64,000 bases of DNA from contig DATBFG010000002.1 of NCBI GenBank assembly GCA_036558645.1, forward strand, positions 5,578 to 69,577. Direction: 5' to 3'. Numbering within the stretch: the first letter of the stretch is position 1; each line of letters opens with the position of its first letter. The notes beneath the pieces were generated by a model. That model ran no database searches. It worked only from the letters and a program-made list of their open reading frames with translations, and was not told the origin of the DNA. Source of the stretch: DATBFG01 sp036558645. GTDB taxonomy: Bacteria; Acidobacteriota; Terriglobia; Terriglobales; Acidobacteriaceae. Made by a program: the position numbers and the translations under genes. Below, piece by piece: positions 33,874 through 42,615 of the stretch.

Positions 33874-34227
33874 TCAGGACCCGGGTTTTACCTCCCTCTG
33901 CAGATCTACTTTCCCTTTGAAGTACGCGCCGTCTTCGATGGCAAGCCGTTGCGCCACTACGTCGCCTACGGCAATCGCCGACTTGGTAAGTTCTGCACGT
34001 TCGGTAGCCCGTATATTGCCCTCAAGTTTCCCTTGAACGATCACGCCTTTCGCATTCACGTTGGCTCGGACCTGCCCATTGGGACCGATAATCAGACTAT
34101 TGCCATGTAGCTCGATCGTGCCCTCGACCTGGCCATCGACGTAGAGGTCCTCGCTACCGGAAAGCTCGCCCTTGATCACCACGGACCGACCGATGTGCGC
34201 AAAGTCGACCGTCTTAGGCGCTCCCAT
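33874..34227 (-). CDS. Bactofilin (polymer-forming cytoskeletal protein)
   Basis: A 117-residue protein built of one right-handed beta-helix: TVDFAHIGRSVVIKGELSGSEDLYVDG-type strands, GTIELHGNSLIIGPNGQV, and EGNIRATERAELTKSA. This is the bactofilin (DUF583) fold that polymerises without nucleotide at the inner membrane to position cell-wall or polar proteins. GGAAGGAG lies 5 bases before the ATG at 34227, so the upstream TTG is rejected. Length is typical. Confidence 0.88.
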   Translation of the reverse strand: MGAPKTVDFAHIGRSVVIKGELSGSEDLYVDGQVEGTIELHGNSLIIGPNGQVRANVNAKGVIVQGKLEGNIRATERAELTKSAIAVGDVVAQRLAIEDGAYFKGKVDLQREVKPGS

Positions 34228-34487
34228 ACTCGCTCCTTCCCAGGACAAGGCACTCTGAATAGAACCGGGATTTCTGGATTCTAAATCATTCCAGCTGGAT
34301 TGGGACGGCGCAGGGCAAAGTTTTCCGCATGATGCGTTCCATCACGGATAAAGAGAATACCGGATGGCAAGTGACCGAGAACAGGAAATCAGGCAAACTG
34401 ATCAGGATTACCATGGGAGCCGTCAGGGCCGGACAACACTTGAGGGCACGAAGTATGTCTAAAAATAGTGCATGATTACTAAATCGC

Positions 34488-35378
34488 ATGAATAGAGGGT
34501 GTGAATTCGCGATCAAGGTCGCAGCGATAGCACTAACGGTCTTCATGCTGGAAGTGTGGACACCCGCGCAGACTGCGGCATCACCTGAAGAGTTAGTTCG
34601 TCGCACTGTGCAAAACGAGCTGAAGACCGACAGTACGAAGTTCATGTTCCGTGAGCGCAAGGAAAACGAGCATGGCTCGCAAACCAAGCTCATGGTGCAG
34701 ACAAAAGATGCGATGGCCGGCATGTTGATTGAGGTGGACGACAAGCAGATTGGGCCGGACCAGCGTCTGCAAGAAGAGACGCGCCTGCGGCACATTGCGT
34801 CGGATCCAGAAACCCTACACCGCAAGCAGAAGCAGGAAAAAGAGGACTCCGGACGCGCAGCGCAAATCATGCGTGCGCTGCCCGACGCGTTTCTCTATGA
34901 ACGGGACGGCTCGGAAGTTGGCACGCAGGGCGTAGGCAAGCAAGGAGATGAACTGGTACGGCTCAAGTTCAAGCCGAATCCGAAGTACAATCCGCCAAGT
35001 CGCACCGAGCAAGTCCTTACTGGCATGCAGGGATACATGCTGATTGATGAAAAAGCTCAGCGGCTCGCGAAAATCGACGGCACATTATTCAAAGATGTGG
35101 CGTTCGGATGGGGCATCCTTGGACATCTCGACAAAGGCGGACGATTTATCGTCAGGCAGGGGGAAATCGCCCCGGGCCACTGGGATGTCACGACAATGGA
35201 TCTTGATTTCACGGGAAAAATCCTGTTGTTCAAGAGCTTGAAAATCAAATCCAAGGAGACGTACAGCGACTTTCTGCCAGTACCGCCGGATCTTACCTTC
35301 GCCCAAGGCATCGATCTCTTGAAAAAGCAGATGTTGAATCCGACGAGCGCCGAGACCCAGGCTGGGATCTCAAAATAG
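34488..35378 (+). CDS. Exported hypothetical protein (LolA/LolB-like fold possible)
   Basis: A 296-residue protein with an N-terminal signal (hydrophobic to about residue 24, ending WTPAQTAA). The rest is mixed beta-strand and charged helix, with a central lysine/glutamate-rich part (HRKQKQEKEDSG) and a second half of strands (GYMLIDEKAQRLAKIDG, FGWGILGHLDKGGRF). That order resembles acidobacterial outer-membrane lipoprotein-sorting-like proteins, but I see no decisive motif. It is convergent with the menC-like gene. Confidence 0.6.
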   Translation: MNRGCEFAIKVAAIALTVFMLEVWTPAQTAASPEELVRRTVQNELKTDSTKFMFRERKENEHGSQTKLMVQTKDAMAGMLIEVDDKQIGPDQRLQEETRLRHIASDPETLHRKQKQEKEDSGRAAQIMRALPDAFLYERDGSEVGTQGVGKQGDELVRLKFKPNPKYNPPSRTEQVLTGMQGYMLIDEKAQRLAKIDGTLFKDVAFGWGILGHLDKGGRFIVRQGEIAPGHWDVTTMDLDFTGKILLFKSLKIKSKETYSDFLPVPPDLTFAQGIDLLKKQMLNPTSAETQAGISK

Positions 35379-35409
35379 CAGAGTTGGGTGGCATAGGCCG
35401 CCCCTGCAT

Positions 35410-36522
35410 CTATGTTGCGCGAACCGTTTCTTTTCTGACCGTGAGCTTCTCGACTAAGTCCTCGCGCACGCGGTAGCCGGTGCCGGGCGAATCACGAATG
35501 GGGATCGTGCCTTGGGAAGACACCTCCACTTCAGGTTCGATGATGTCTTCCTTCCAATAGCGCTTGGATGCAGACACGTCCCCCGGTAACCTGAAATTAG
35601 GCAGTGTGGATAGCGCGATGTTGTGGGCCCGTCCAACTCCCGATTCAAGCATGCCTCCACACCACACAGGCGCGTTCCTTTCCATCGCAACTTGATGGAT
35701 TTTTAGCGCCTCCGTGAAGCCGCCTACTCTTCCTACCTTAATATTGATGATGCGGCAGGCGCGTGTATCCAGAGCCACTGCGGCATCCCGAGAATGTCGG
35801 ATCGATTCATCCAGGCAGAGGGCGGTGCGGAGTTCGCTCTGCAGGCGTGCGTGGTAGTAGAGGTCATCGTTCCACAGCGGCTGTTCGATCATCAGCAGAT
35901 TAAATTGGTCGAATTTCCGGAGATGTTCGATCTGATCGAGACGATAAGCTGAGTTGGCGTCGCAGCTGAGGAGAATGTTCGGCCATCGCGAGCGGATCGC
36001 TTCCAAAATATTGAGGTCCCAGCCGGGTTTCACTTTCACTTTCACACGGCGATATCCAGCGGCCACTTCTATTTCTACTTTGTCCAGCAGTTGTTGCTGG
36101 GAATCTTGTATACCGATGGAGACTCCACACACAATCTCAGGAAGCGTTCCACCGAGCAACTTCCACAACGGTACTTGTTTCTGCCTGGCCTCAGCGTCCC
36201 ACAAGGCATTTTCGACCGCGGCCTTGGCCATGCGATGCGCGCGCACTCTCGCCATCAAGGCAATGGAGTCTCGGGCGCTGTCTAATGGCTTGCCCAGAAT
36301 TGCTGGCGCGAGAAAGCTTCTGATGGTGGGCCATGCAGTCTCAATCCACTCCGAACTGTAAAAGGGGTCTTCGCCGGCTACGCACTCTCCCCAACCATCC
36401 ACTCCATCACAATGCGCCGTAAGCAGAAGAATGCGGCGGCTGTAGACACGTCCAAAACTGGTTTCAAAAAAGTGAACAAGGGGCACCTGCAATTCACGCA
36501 AGGTAATTGCTTCAACCTTCAT
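35410..36522 (-). CDS. menC: MenC-like o-succinylbenzoate synthase / N-succinylamino acid racemase
   Basis: A 370-residue enolase-superfamily enzyme of the muconate lactonising subgroup. It has the two active-site lysines in VKVKVKPG and INIKVGRVGG, and the metal ligands in SCDANSAY, MIEQPL and CLDESI. Members of this branch make o-succinylbenzoate for menaquinone, racemise N-succinylamino acids, or both. The upstream GNAT protein of the same operon, and the absence of other men genes here, favour the N-succinylamino acid role. Starts ATG at 36522, two bases after the stop of a possible 35-residue ORF. Confidence 0.83.
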   Translation of the reverse strand: MKVEAITLRELQVPLVHFFETSFGRVYSRRILLLTAHCDGVDGWGECVAGEDPFYSSEWIETAWPTIRSFLAPAILGKPLDSARDSIALMARVRAHRMAKAAVENALWDAEARQKQVPLWKLLGGTLPEIVCGVSIGIQDSQQQLLDKVEIEVAAGYRRVKVKVKPGWDLNILEAIRSRWPNILLSCDANSAYRLDQIEHLRKFDQFNLLMIEQPLWNDDLYYHARLQSELRTALCLDESIRHSRDAAVALDTRACRIINIKVGRVGGFTEALKIHQVAMERNAPVWCGGMLESGVGRAHNIALSTLPNFRLPGDVSASKRYWKEDIIEPEVEVSSQGTIPIRDSPGTGYRVREDLVEKLTVRKETVRAT

Positions 36523-36523
36523 G

Positions 36524-36631
36524 TTAGTTTTCTCGGCGCTGTCCAGGTGGAACGGTTAGATGTAGTTGGCTCACTTCGAGTAGGACAACCTCCGGCTTAA
36601 GTTCGGGGGAGAATTGAGAGACCGCGAACAT
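36524..36631 (-). CDS. Possible 35-residue ORF between the GNAT and menC-like genes
   Basis: Opens MFAVSQFSPELKPEVV, closes one base before the menC-like ATG, and starts 8 bases after the GNAT stop. The tight spacing is the only support; there is no SD and no recognised family. Confidence 0.2.
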   Translation of the reverse strand: MFAVSQFSPELKPEVVLLEVSQLHLTVPPGQRREN

Positions 36632-36638
36632 GCTGTAG

Positions 36639-37382
36639 CTAGTAGTTCCATGCTTCCTCCCAGCGTCCTAGGAGGAACGAACCATTTCCTTGCAGATCAC
36701 GCTCGTATCCAAGCGCGGCAAGACCTTCGTGAAAGGCCTTGAGGAATACTTCGCCGTTGCGAACCTGTACTTCCAAAGCCAGGTTGCGAGTATCGGACGC
36801 AGCCTTCCAGTCATAAATTTGTGCCGGCACCGGGATTCGAACCTCCGGAGAAAAGGGCCTCCGGATCTCTCCTCGCGCCGCTGCCACCACGCGTTTCGAG
36901 TTCAACCACCACTCCGCAACCAGGCGGTCGCTTGGTAGTCCGCCTTGCAGCGGCGAGGACGTAATGCCGTACTGGTTCACGTTGTAGCGTCTCGTGATCG
37001 CGCCAAGTTTTTCAAGATTGAGGTATGAATTTTTGATCTCGAGCGGATCGAATGTCCATTCGATCAACTCAAAACCCCGAGCCAGCGCATCCTCGCGCTG
37101 AAAGAACTTGATGCGGCGGCCCAATCCGCCATCACGATGATCCTTGCGCACGCCCACCATTTGCGAATGAAGATAGGCGTGCCCATTACGAAGTCCGGGA
37201 ATAGCGAGCCCGAACCCAACCAACTCCGCTCCACTAAACGCGCCCACTACCCGTCCGCCAATTTTTTCTGCAACGACGAACAGGCGTAACGGAACCAGTT
37301 CAGCCTCCGCAAAGTTCCAGACATCGCGCTGCAATGCGACACACGCATGCATCTCCTCCAGCTTATGACACATGCGGATCAC
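36639..37382 (-). CDS. GNAT family acyltransferase (COG3375-like)
   Basis: About 247 residues. The acyl-CoA motif region is HLHSQMVGV-like strand then RKDHRDGGLGRRIKFFQRE, and the next strand reads FELIEWTFDPLEIKNSYLN, which is the COG3375 pattern. In Geobacillus and related bacteria a member of this group transfers succinyl to D-amino acids next to an N-succinylamino acid racemase. The same pairing is present here. I use the GTG at 37382, 14 bases after the mazG stop; the longer frame overlaps mazG. The ATG at 37373 is an alternative. Confidence 0.75.
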   Translation of the reverse strand: MIRMCHKLEEMHACVALQRDVWNFAEAELVPLRLFVVAEKIGGRVVGAFSGAELVGFGLAIPGLRNGHAYLHSQMVGVRKDHRDGGLGRRIKFFQREDALARGFELIEWTFDPLEIKNSYLNLEKLGAITRRYNVNQYGITSSPLQGGLPSDRLVAEWWLNSKRVVAAARGEIRRPFSPEVRIPVPAQIYDWKAASDTRNLALEVQVRNGEVFLKAFHEGLAALGYERDLQGNGSFLLGRWEEAWNY

Positions 37383-37396
37383 GACTGGTGATGTAC

Positions 37397-38272
37397 TCAG
37401 GCTTCCCTGAGTTCCTGCTGCTTCGCCAGCTGCCAAAATGACTCCAGTTCTTCCAGGGAAACGTCCGCCACGGCTCGGCCGGATGCGCGTACCTGTTGTT
37501 CCACCCATTCGAAGCGGCGACGGAATTTGCGGTTCGTCTTCCGCAATGCCGATTCCGAATCCACCTCCAGATAGCGCGCGATATTCACCAGCACAAAAAA
37601 GAGGTCGCCGACCTCACCCTCCAAACGCTCTCTTAGTTCGTCCGGTATTTTCTGCCCGCGTGCGCCTGCCACGGCCCTTATCTGCGGTTGTGGCCCGGGT
37701 TCGGGAAAATCTTTCAGATGCTCGCGCAACTCGTCCATCTCTTCGTGCAGCTTGTCAAACAAGCCTTCGATATTCGGCCAATCAAATCCTACCCGTGAAG
37801 CACGCGTGCTCAACTTGTGTGACTCGATCAACGCCGGCGCCTTACTCGAGACTCCGGACAGCACCGACTCCTCGTCTTCACCCGATTTCTTTTGCTTTTC
37901 TCGCCGCTTGAGCGCTTCCCAGTTCTTTAGGACTTCCGAAGAGGTCTCAGCCTTAGTATCTCCGAAGACATGCGGGTGACGATCGACGAGCTTATTGGAC
38001 AGTCGATCGAGAACATCATCCACCGAAAACGAGCCCTGCTCTTTGGCCATCTGAGAATAGAACAAGACCTGCAGGAGCAAATCCCCCAGTTCGCCGGGAA
38101 GCTCGTTCCAGTCGCGATTATCTATCGCTTCGATAACCTCGTAAGTTTCTTCCAGGGTATATGGCTTGATCGAATCGAAGGTTTGTTCGCGATCCCAAGG
38201 ACACCCACCCGGCCCCCGTAGGCGGGCCATGATGGAAACCGCGCGTTCAAAGCGCTCTCCCGTAGTGGACAT
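37397..38272 (-). CDS. mazG: Nucleoside triphosphate pyrophosphohydrolase MazG
   Basis: About 291 residues, with two MazG helical units. The first has GGCPWDREQTFDSIKPYTLEE-type opening, the metal EExxE motif in LEETYEVIEAI and ELGDLLLQVLFY; the second has FDKLHEEMDELREHL and EGEVGDLFFVLVNIARY. It hydrolyses aberrant nucleoside triphosphates to monophosphates. ATG 38272 begins MSTTGERFERAV; no strong SD. It is the first gene of a minus-strand run with the GNAT and menC-like genes, though a functional link is not apparent. Confidence 0.9.
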   Translation of the reverse strand: MSTTGERFERAVSIMARLRGPGGCPWDREQTFDSIKPYTLEETYEVIEAIDNRDWNELPGELGDLLLQVLFYSQMAKEQGSFSVDDVLDRLSNKLVDRHPHVFGDTKAETSSEVLKNWEALKRREKQKKSGEDEESVLSGVSSKAPALIESHKLSTRASRVGFDWPNIEGLFDKLHEEMDELREHLKDFPEPGPQPQIRAVAGARGQKIPDELRERLEGEVGDLFFVLVNIARYLEVDSESALRKTNRKFRRRFEWVEQQVRASGRAVADVSLEELESFWQLAKQQELREA

Positions 38273-38571
38273 CCGTTTATCAATGTAAATGCGAAAGTTA
38301 GACCGAGCAAGACCAGCCTTACCTATCCCTGACCTGCTTGCTCCATTCGCCCTCCAGTTGCAAACACCCACCTATCGTTCGTACCCGCACAGCAGGTAAC
38401 CAACGAGTAGGCACTGCACCGCCCACCAACAACTTACCGGGGAAGGCCCGCGAGCCTTGGTCCCCCAATCGGGTGTTGGACGAACGTCATCTTTCGTCGA
38501 GCCGCGACGGGCGGCGAAACTGATCTTGCCCGCCAGAACCAGTGCCACAGGTGTCTCTGGCTGCCGCTATT

Positions 38572-40212
38572 ATGAAACTCCCCGGCCTAATCCGGCGACC
38601 GCTGGAAGGTGAGCGTTTCCACGTCATTGTTGTGGGTGGGGGAATCAGCGGTGTAGCCATAGCTCGGCAATGCGCCCGCGCTGGCCGCCGCACTCTTCTC
38701 GTTGAACAGAATGACTTCGCATCGGGAACCACCAGCAAGTCCACGCGATTGCTTCGGGGCGGACTGCAATTCGTCGAGCAGGGCGAAATCGGCCTACTAA
38801 GGGAATCCCTTCGCGAACAGCAACGACTACTACGTGAGCATCCTCACCTCATCCACCCGTCCCGGATCGTTTTGGCAGTGCCCGAAAACAGCGGGTTGAA
38901 CAGGATGCGCGTTCGAGCTGGACTCTGGCTCTACCGTCGAATGGCCACCGCGAAATCAGATCTCAATAAAGTCAACATCAACCGCTTCAAGCTTGAGCGC
39001 CAATTGGACAAAGGGGCTCACTGGTCGCTCTTCGACTTTGAGGACGCGCAGTGCGAATTTCCGGAGCGAATCGTAGCAGAGTGGCTGGCAGATGCAGTTG
39101 AAGCCGGTGCCATGGCGCGAAACCACACCGAGGTGCTGGCCGTAAACGTGTTCCACGGCAAGGCTAAGGGGTTGTTGATGCGAGACCTCCTCACCGGCAA
39201 GGAAGATCCTGTAGAGGCCAATTGGATCATTAATGCAACCGGCCCTTGGGTCGATCGACTGTGCCAACGTTCGCGAATACCACGGAAACAGCCGCTCCTG
39301 CGTGGGGTTCGCGGAACCCACATTGTCTTGCCCCGTTTTCCCGGCTCGCCCGATGAGGTGGTTTGTACCCACATCGGTGACATGCCGCTGTACGTCGCAC
39401 CATGGAACGATCAAGTCCTCGTCGGCGCGACGGCCGCCCAGGACAACAATGATCCCGGCAGCGCCGAGCCCTCCAAGGACGAGATTGAGTATCTGTTTAA
39501 GGCATTCACTCGCGTTTTTCCCAAAACAAAGTACACGACGCACGACATTCGCTACACATATACAGGCATCCGCCCACAACCGTATACGGGAAAGAATCAT
39601 GTCGTGAAGCAAAGTGAAAAGTGCTTCATTCACGATCACCGTAGCGATGGCGCAGCCCAGATGCTATCCATAATTGGGGGTAACCTGACGTCAGCTCCCG
39701 AGCTTGGCCGCCAATGCTTGCGGATGATCGGGCACGGCGGAAGGCGCGCAACGCTTTTTGCGGCTCTTCCGCAAAGCACCTTCGATCCCATGCTCGATCA
39801 ATGGGTGCTCGACCTTGCGGATGTTGGAGGTATCAGCGAAGCATCCGCGCGGGGGATCGCGGAGTGGTTTGGAAAAAGAGCTCCTGCGATTACGCAACTG
39901 GCGACCACCAGCGTGCAGATGCGGGCGCAGCTCTGTCCACATTCTCCACACATCGTGGCCGAGGCTATATTTGCGCTAACCCAAGAGAGTGCCGTGACCC
40001 TGGCTGACGTCCTACTGCGGCGAGTCCCTGTCGCACTGGGCCGATGTTGGAGTGAAAGCTGTAGTCGCGACGCTGCCATGCGGATTGCGGCGGTGGTGGG
40101 ATGGAATGAATATGAGACCGCCGCCGAACTTGAAGCATTCGAAAACGAACGCAGCCGTTTCCTACGTAAGCCGAACCGCCATCGCGCATTCCTGGATTCG
40201 GCCGCCGACTAG
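38572..40212 (+). CDS. glpD: Glycerol-3-phosphate dehydrogenase, FAD type
   Basis: About 546 residues. The FAD motif is VIVVGGGISGVAIARQCA, followed by the GlpD motif FASGTTSKSTRLLRGGLQF, the substrate region HIVLPRF, and the late C-terminal domain beginning ADVGGISEASARG. It oxidises glycerol 3-phosphate to dihydroxyacetone phosphate and passes electrons to quinone. ATG 38572 is chosen; GTG 38542 is also in frame. Its stop shares the tetramer CTAG with that of the convergent glycerophosphodiesterase. Confidence 0.9.
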   Translation: MKLPGLIRRPLEGERFHVIVVGGGISGVAIARQCARAGRRTLLVEQNDFASGTTSKSTRLLRGGLQFVEQGEIGLLRESLREQQRLLREHPHLIHPSRIVLAVPENSGLNRMRVRAGLWLYRRMATAKSDLNKVNINRFKLERQLDKGAHWSLFDFEDAQCEFPERIVAEWLADAVEAGAMARNHTEVLAVNVFHGKAKGLLMRDLLTGKEDPVEANWIINATGPWVDRLCQRSRIPRKQPLLRGVRGTHIVLPRFPGSPDEVVCTHIGDMPLYVAPWNDQVLVGATAAQDNNDPGSAEPSKDEIEYLFKAFTRVFPKTKYTTHDIRYTYTGIRPQPYTGKNHVVKQSEKCFIHDHRSDGAAQMLSIIGGNLTSAPELGRQCLRMIGHGGRRATLFAALPQSTFDPMLDQWVLDLADVGGISEASARGIAEWFGKRAPAITQLATTSVQMRAQLCPHSPHIVAEAIFALTQESAVTLADVLLRRVPVALGRCWSESCSRDAAMRIAAVVGWNEYETAAELEAFENERSRFLRKPNRHRAFLDSAAD

Positions 40213-40925
40213 GTCATTCCAGATATCGAGCGGACTGTGGTTTTCGGCGAAGAACGTGTACGAGCCTTTCCCGCCCCGGGCCGCAAGGTGCTCACCAGCA
40301 GCTTTGGATGATCGGAAATGATGGCATCCACACCTATATCACTCACGCGGCGTATGCTGCGCGCATCGTTGACCGTCCACACGATGGCCTTCCGGCCAGC
40401 GTTCCGAATCTCCTCGATCAGCTTCAGGTTGACCAGCGATTGTTCGACAATTACGTAGTCGACCGGTAGACTCCGCCACTTCGCAAGCTGACTCTTCTTG
40501 TCACAGATTATTCCCAGCGGAATGGTCGTCCGCCGCGCGGCAATTTCCATGATCACATCGGGCAGAAAGGATGAAACCACATAATCCCGCCCGGGTGGAT
40601 ACTCGCGCAAAGCGCGCAACAGTTTTTGCTCCAATCCAGTGACCTTCAGCTCGATATCGAGAAAAACTCGCTGTCCGTAACGAAGCAGGACTGCCGCAAG
40701 GTCTGGTAGCTCGCGTAGTTGATCGCGCGTTGCATTCGCTACTGAGACTTTGCCCACGCGGGTGTCGTGCGTGATGACCGCCCGTCCACTCCCGCTCAGG
40801 CGCACGTCAAATTCAAAACCATCGCAGCCATGCTCAAGAGCAAGGTCAAAAGCAGCAAAGCTATTTTCAGGGGCGAGCTTGGGTTCTCTAAGTCCACGGT
40901 GGCCGAGGAGCAGGGGCGTTGCCAT
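40209..40925 (-). CDS. ugpQ: Glycerophosphodiester phosphodiesterase
   Basis: A 238-residue GDPD-family enzyme: HRGLREPKLAPENSFAAF (catalytic His-Arg and metal Glu), DGFEFDVRLSGSGRAVITHD (metal Glu/Asp and second catalytic His), and FLDIELKV (metal Glu). There is no signal peptide, so it acts in the cytoplasm to release glycerol 3-phosphate from glycerophosphodiesters. That product is the substrate of the GlpD encoded on the opposite strand with touching 3' ends. Confidence 0.9.
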   Translation of the reverse strand: MATPLLLGHRGLREPKLAPENSFAAFDLALEHGCDGFEFDVRLSGSGRAVITHDTRVGKVSVANATRDQLRELPDLAAVLLRYGQRVFLDIELKVTGLEQKLLRALREYPPGRDYVVSSFLPDVIMEIAARRTTIPLGIICDKKSQLAKWRSLPVDYVIVEQSLVNLKLIEEIRNAGRKAIVWTVNDARSIRRVSDIGVDAIISDHPKLLVSTLRPGAGKARTRSSPKTTVRSISGMT

Positions 40926-40971
40926 CGAGCGCTCATTCTATGGGAACGACCTTGACAACAATGTGAATAAG

Positions 40972-40999
40972 AAAAAAATTCCTTGACTCTCAGTCAAGG
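40972..40999 (-). terminator. Intrinsic terminator of the CxxC hypothetical gene
   Basis: On the minus strand CCTTGACT-GAG-AGTCAAGG forms a perfect 8-bp stem followed by AATTTTTTT. The stop codon of the gene lies inside the hairpin. Confidence 0.8.
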
Positions 41000-41298
41000 T
41001 CGAAATCCCGAATGGGCTTTCCTGTTTCGGGACTCTCCTTGGCCTTCCGCACTGCCTCCTGAAACTTTTTCTCCAATAAGTCGGAGGCGTGCTTCTGATT
41101 TTCGACCGATTGACGAAAAATGGATTCTCGGCGGCTATCCTGTTCCTTCATCGCTTTGGCCGCTTCCTCGATGTCGTTGAACATTTTTGGCTTAAGGGGA
41201 GCCGTATGGGAGATAACGGCTTTAGTGCCCGGGTCCACCTTGAGCACGGCGCTGCAGCATGGGCAGGTAAGGTCGAAAGGTGCCGCGCTCTTTGGCAT
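40990..41298 (-). CDS. Small CxxC-containing hypothetical protein
   Basis: A 102-residue protein. FDLTCPCCSAVLKVDP near the N-terminus is half of a zinc ribbon; the remaining two ligands are not seen, so metal binding may need a dimer. The rest is a long charged helix (about residues 40-90) likely to form a coiled coil. I recognise no family. It ends in a clear terminator and lies 19 bases after the small membrane gene on the same strand. Confidence 0.6.
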   Translation of the reverse strand: MPKSAAPFDLTCPCCSAVLKVDPGTKAVISHTAPLKPKMFNDIEEAAKAMKEQDSRRESIFRQSVENQKHASDLLEKKFQEAVRKAKESPETGKPIRDFDLD

Positions 41299-41317
41299 CC
41301 CAGAATCATACCGTAAT

Positions 41318-41647
41318 TCAGTAGCGGGGCTGAAGTTTGATCGGGAGGATGTTGAATAGATAAAGCATTTCCCAGGCTAATAGCAGAACTGACGCTACAA
41401 CCACAGTAATAGCGAGAAGTTCTCCAAAGCTGAGACGATTTCGATCGGTATCAAAGCGCCTGGCCACGAGGCCGAGGATGTTCAGTGTGGCGAACCCGAA
41501 GACCAGAGCCCAGAGAATATTGTAAACATTGGTCTTCTTCTCTCCGTACTGTAGGAACAACAAAAGTATCCCATGCGCGCGGTACAAGCCACTTGGGCCT
41601 GTGAGGAACGATTTTGCACGTACGACCGCTGCAGGCGAAAGTGCCAT
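41318..41647 (-). CDS. Small membrane protein with two helices
   Basis: A 109-residue protein with hydrophobic segments near residues 41-62 (YNILWALVFGFATLNILGLV) and 75-97 (LLAITVVVASVLLLAWEMLYL), joined by a basic loop ARRFDTDRNR, and an N-terminal amphipathic part. No family recognised. It is followed by the CxxC gene and may share its terminator. Confidence 0.55.
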   Translation of the reverse strand: MALSPAAVVRAKSFLTGPSGLYRAHGILLLFLQYGEKKTNVYNILWALVFGFATLNILGLVARRFDTDRNRLSFGELLAITVVVASVLLLAWEMLYLFNILPIKLQPRY

Positions 41648-41769
41648 GTGTGCGCACCTGCCTGGTAGCGGCAGGATCAGGGTTTAGATATTACCTTCTT
41701 CGGCAACGGAAGTCAGCCAAGGCAAGCCAGGATTGCGATTGTTGCTAATTCGGGAGACCTGCCGGAGAG

Positions 41770-42498
41770 CTACAAACGTCCATCGGGCGGCATAATGAGA
41801 AGCTCTTCGATCGTGCTATCGATAGGCTGAAGGAGAGTGTTCACCACCGCCCGTGCAACGGTTTCCGGCGACATCATCTTGGCCCTGGGGGCATTTGGCC
41901 AGATCGTCTGCCAAATTTCGGTAGCGGTGGCCCCGGGCAGCAGAGCAATGACGCGAATACGCCGATTCCTGAGTTCTTCCCTGAGTGTGTTGGTGAAACC
42001 TAGCGCGCCGTGTTTCGACGCGCTGTAAGCGGCTGATCCCGGAAAGACGTTTCTGGCCGCGATCGAAAGATTATTCACAATGGCGCCTCCCCGCCGAAAA
42101 AGGGGCAGAGCGAAATGCGTCACCAGGAACATGCCAGTCAGATTGGTACCGATCACATCAGTCCATACGCCGGGCGACAACTTATCCACCGGTGCCTCCG
42201 GGTGACCGATTCCCGCGTTGTTGATCAGGATATCGATATGGTGGAATTTTCCTTCGATGGATACAGCCAATTCCTGGACGGCGACCTGGTCGCGTACGTC
42301 GCATATTGCTGAGAATACCTCTATACGATTGCTCGAAAGCTCTTTGGACAACTTCTTCAACGCAGTCGCGTTGCGCCCGGTTAGGACGAGGCCACATCCC
42401 TGTTCCGCCAGCATGCGTGCCAGGGCGCTGCCAATGCCTCCAGTCGCGCCCGTGATCACGGCCGTTTTCCCTTTTAGCGGATTGGGGGTTGATTTCAG
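41770..42498 (-). CDS. Short-chain dehydrogenase/reductase, candidate pteridine reductase
   Basis: A classical SDR: the cofactor motif TGATGGIG, NNAG in ILINNAGIG, and the active-site Ser plus YSASK in NLSIAARN...AAYSASKHG. The product reduces a carbonyl with NAD(P)H. The only ATG/GTG/TTG start would be GTG 42459, which cuts the first strand; the frame remains open upstream, giving LKGKTAV before ITG, so I mark a CTG at 42498 preceded by GGAC. It is last in the operon with folE and two PTPS genes, which makes sepiapterin reductase-like activity plausible but unproven. Confidence 0.75.
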   Translation of the reverse strand: MKSTPNPLKGKTAVITGATGGIGSALARMLAEQGCGLVLTGRNATALKKLSKELSSNRIEVFSAICDVRDQVAVQELAVSIEGKFHHIDILINNAGIGHPEAPVDKLSPGVWTDVIGTNLTGMFLVTHFALPLFRRGGAIVNNLSIAARNVFPGSAAYSASKHGALGFTNTLREELRNRRIRVIALLPGATATEIWQTIWPNAPRAKMMSPETVARAVVNTLLQPIDSTIEELLIMPPDGRL

Positions 42499-42615
42499 TC
42501 TTCTGTCCTCAGTCGCTAGTAGTCATCCGCAGCATGAACTCAGCGTTCGGCGCCCCCTCATCCGAGCCTTCGTGGGGTGATAGTTGCTTTTGTGCTGACG
42601 ACCAACGACTGGATC

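Noticed and set aside
36824..36850. Sequence that on the minus strand reads GGTTCGAATCCCGGTGCC, like a tRNA 3' end
   Set aside because: It lies inside the GNAT coding sequence, the T-stem does not pair (GGAGG against CCCGG) and no cloverleaf can be built around it.
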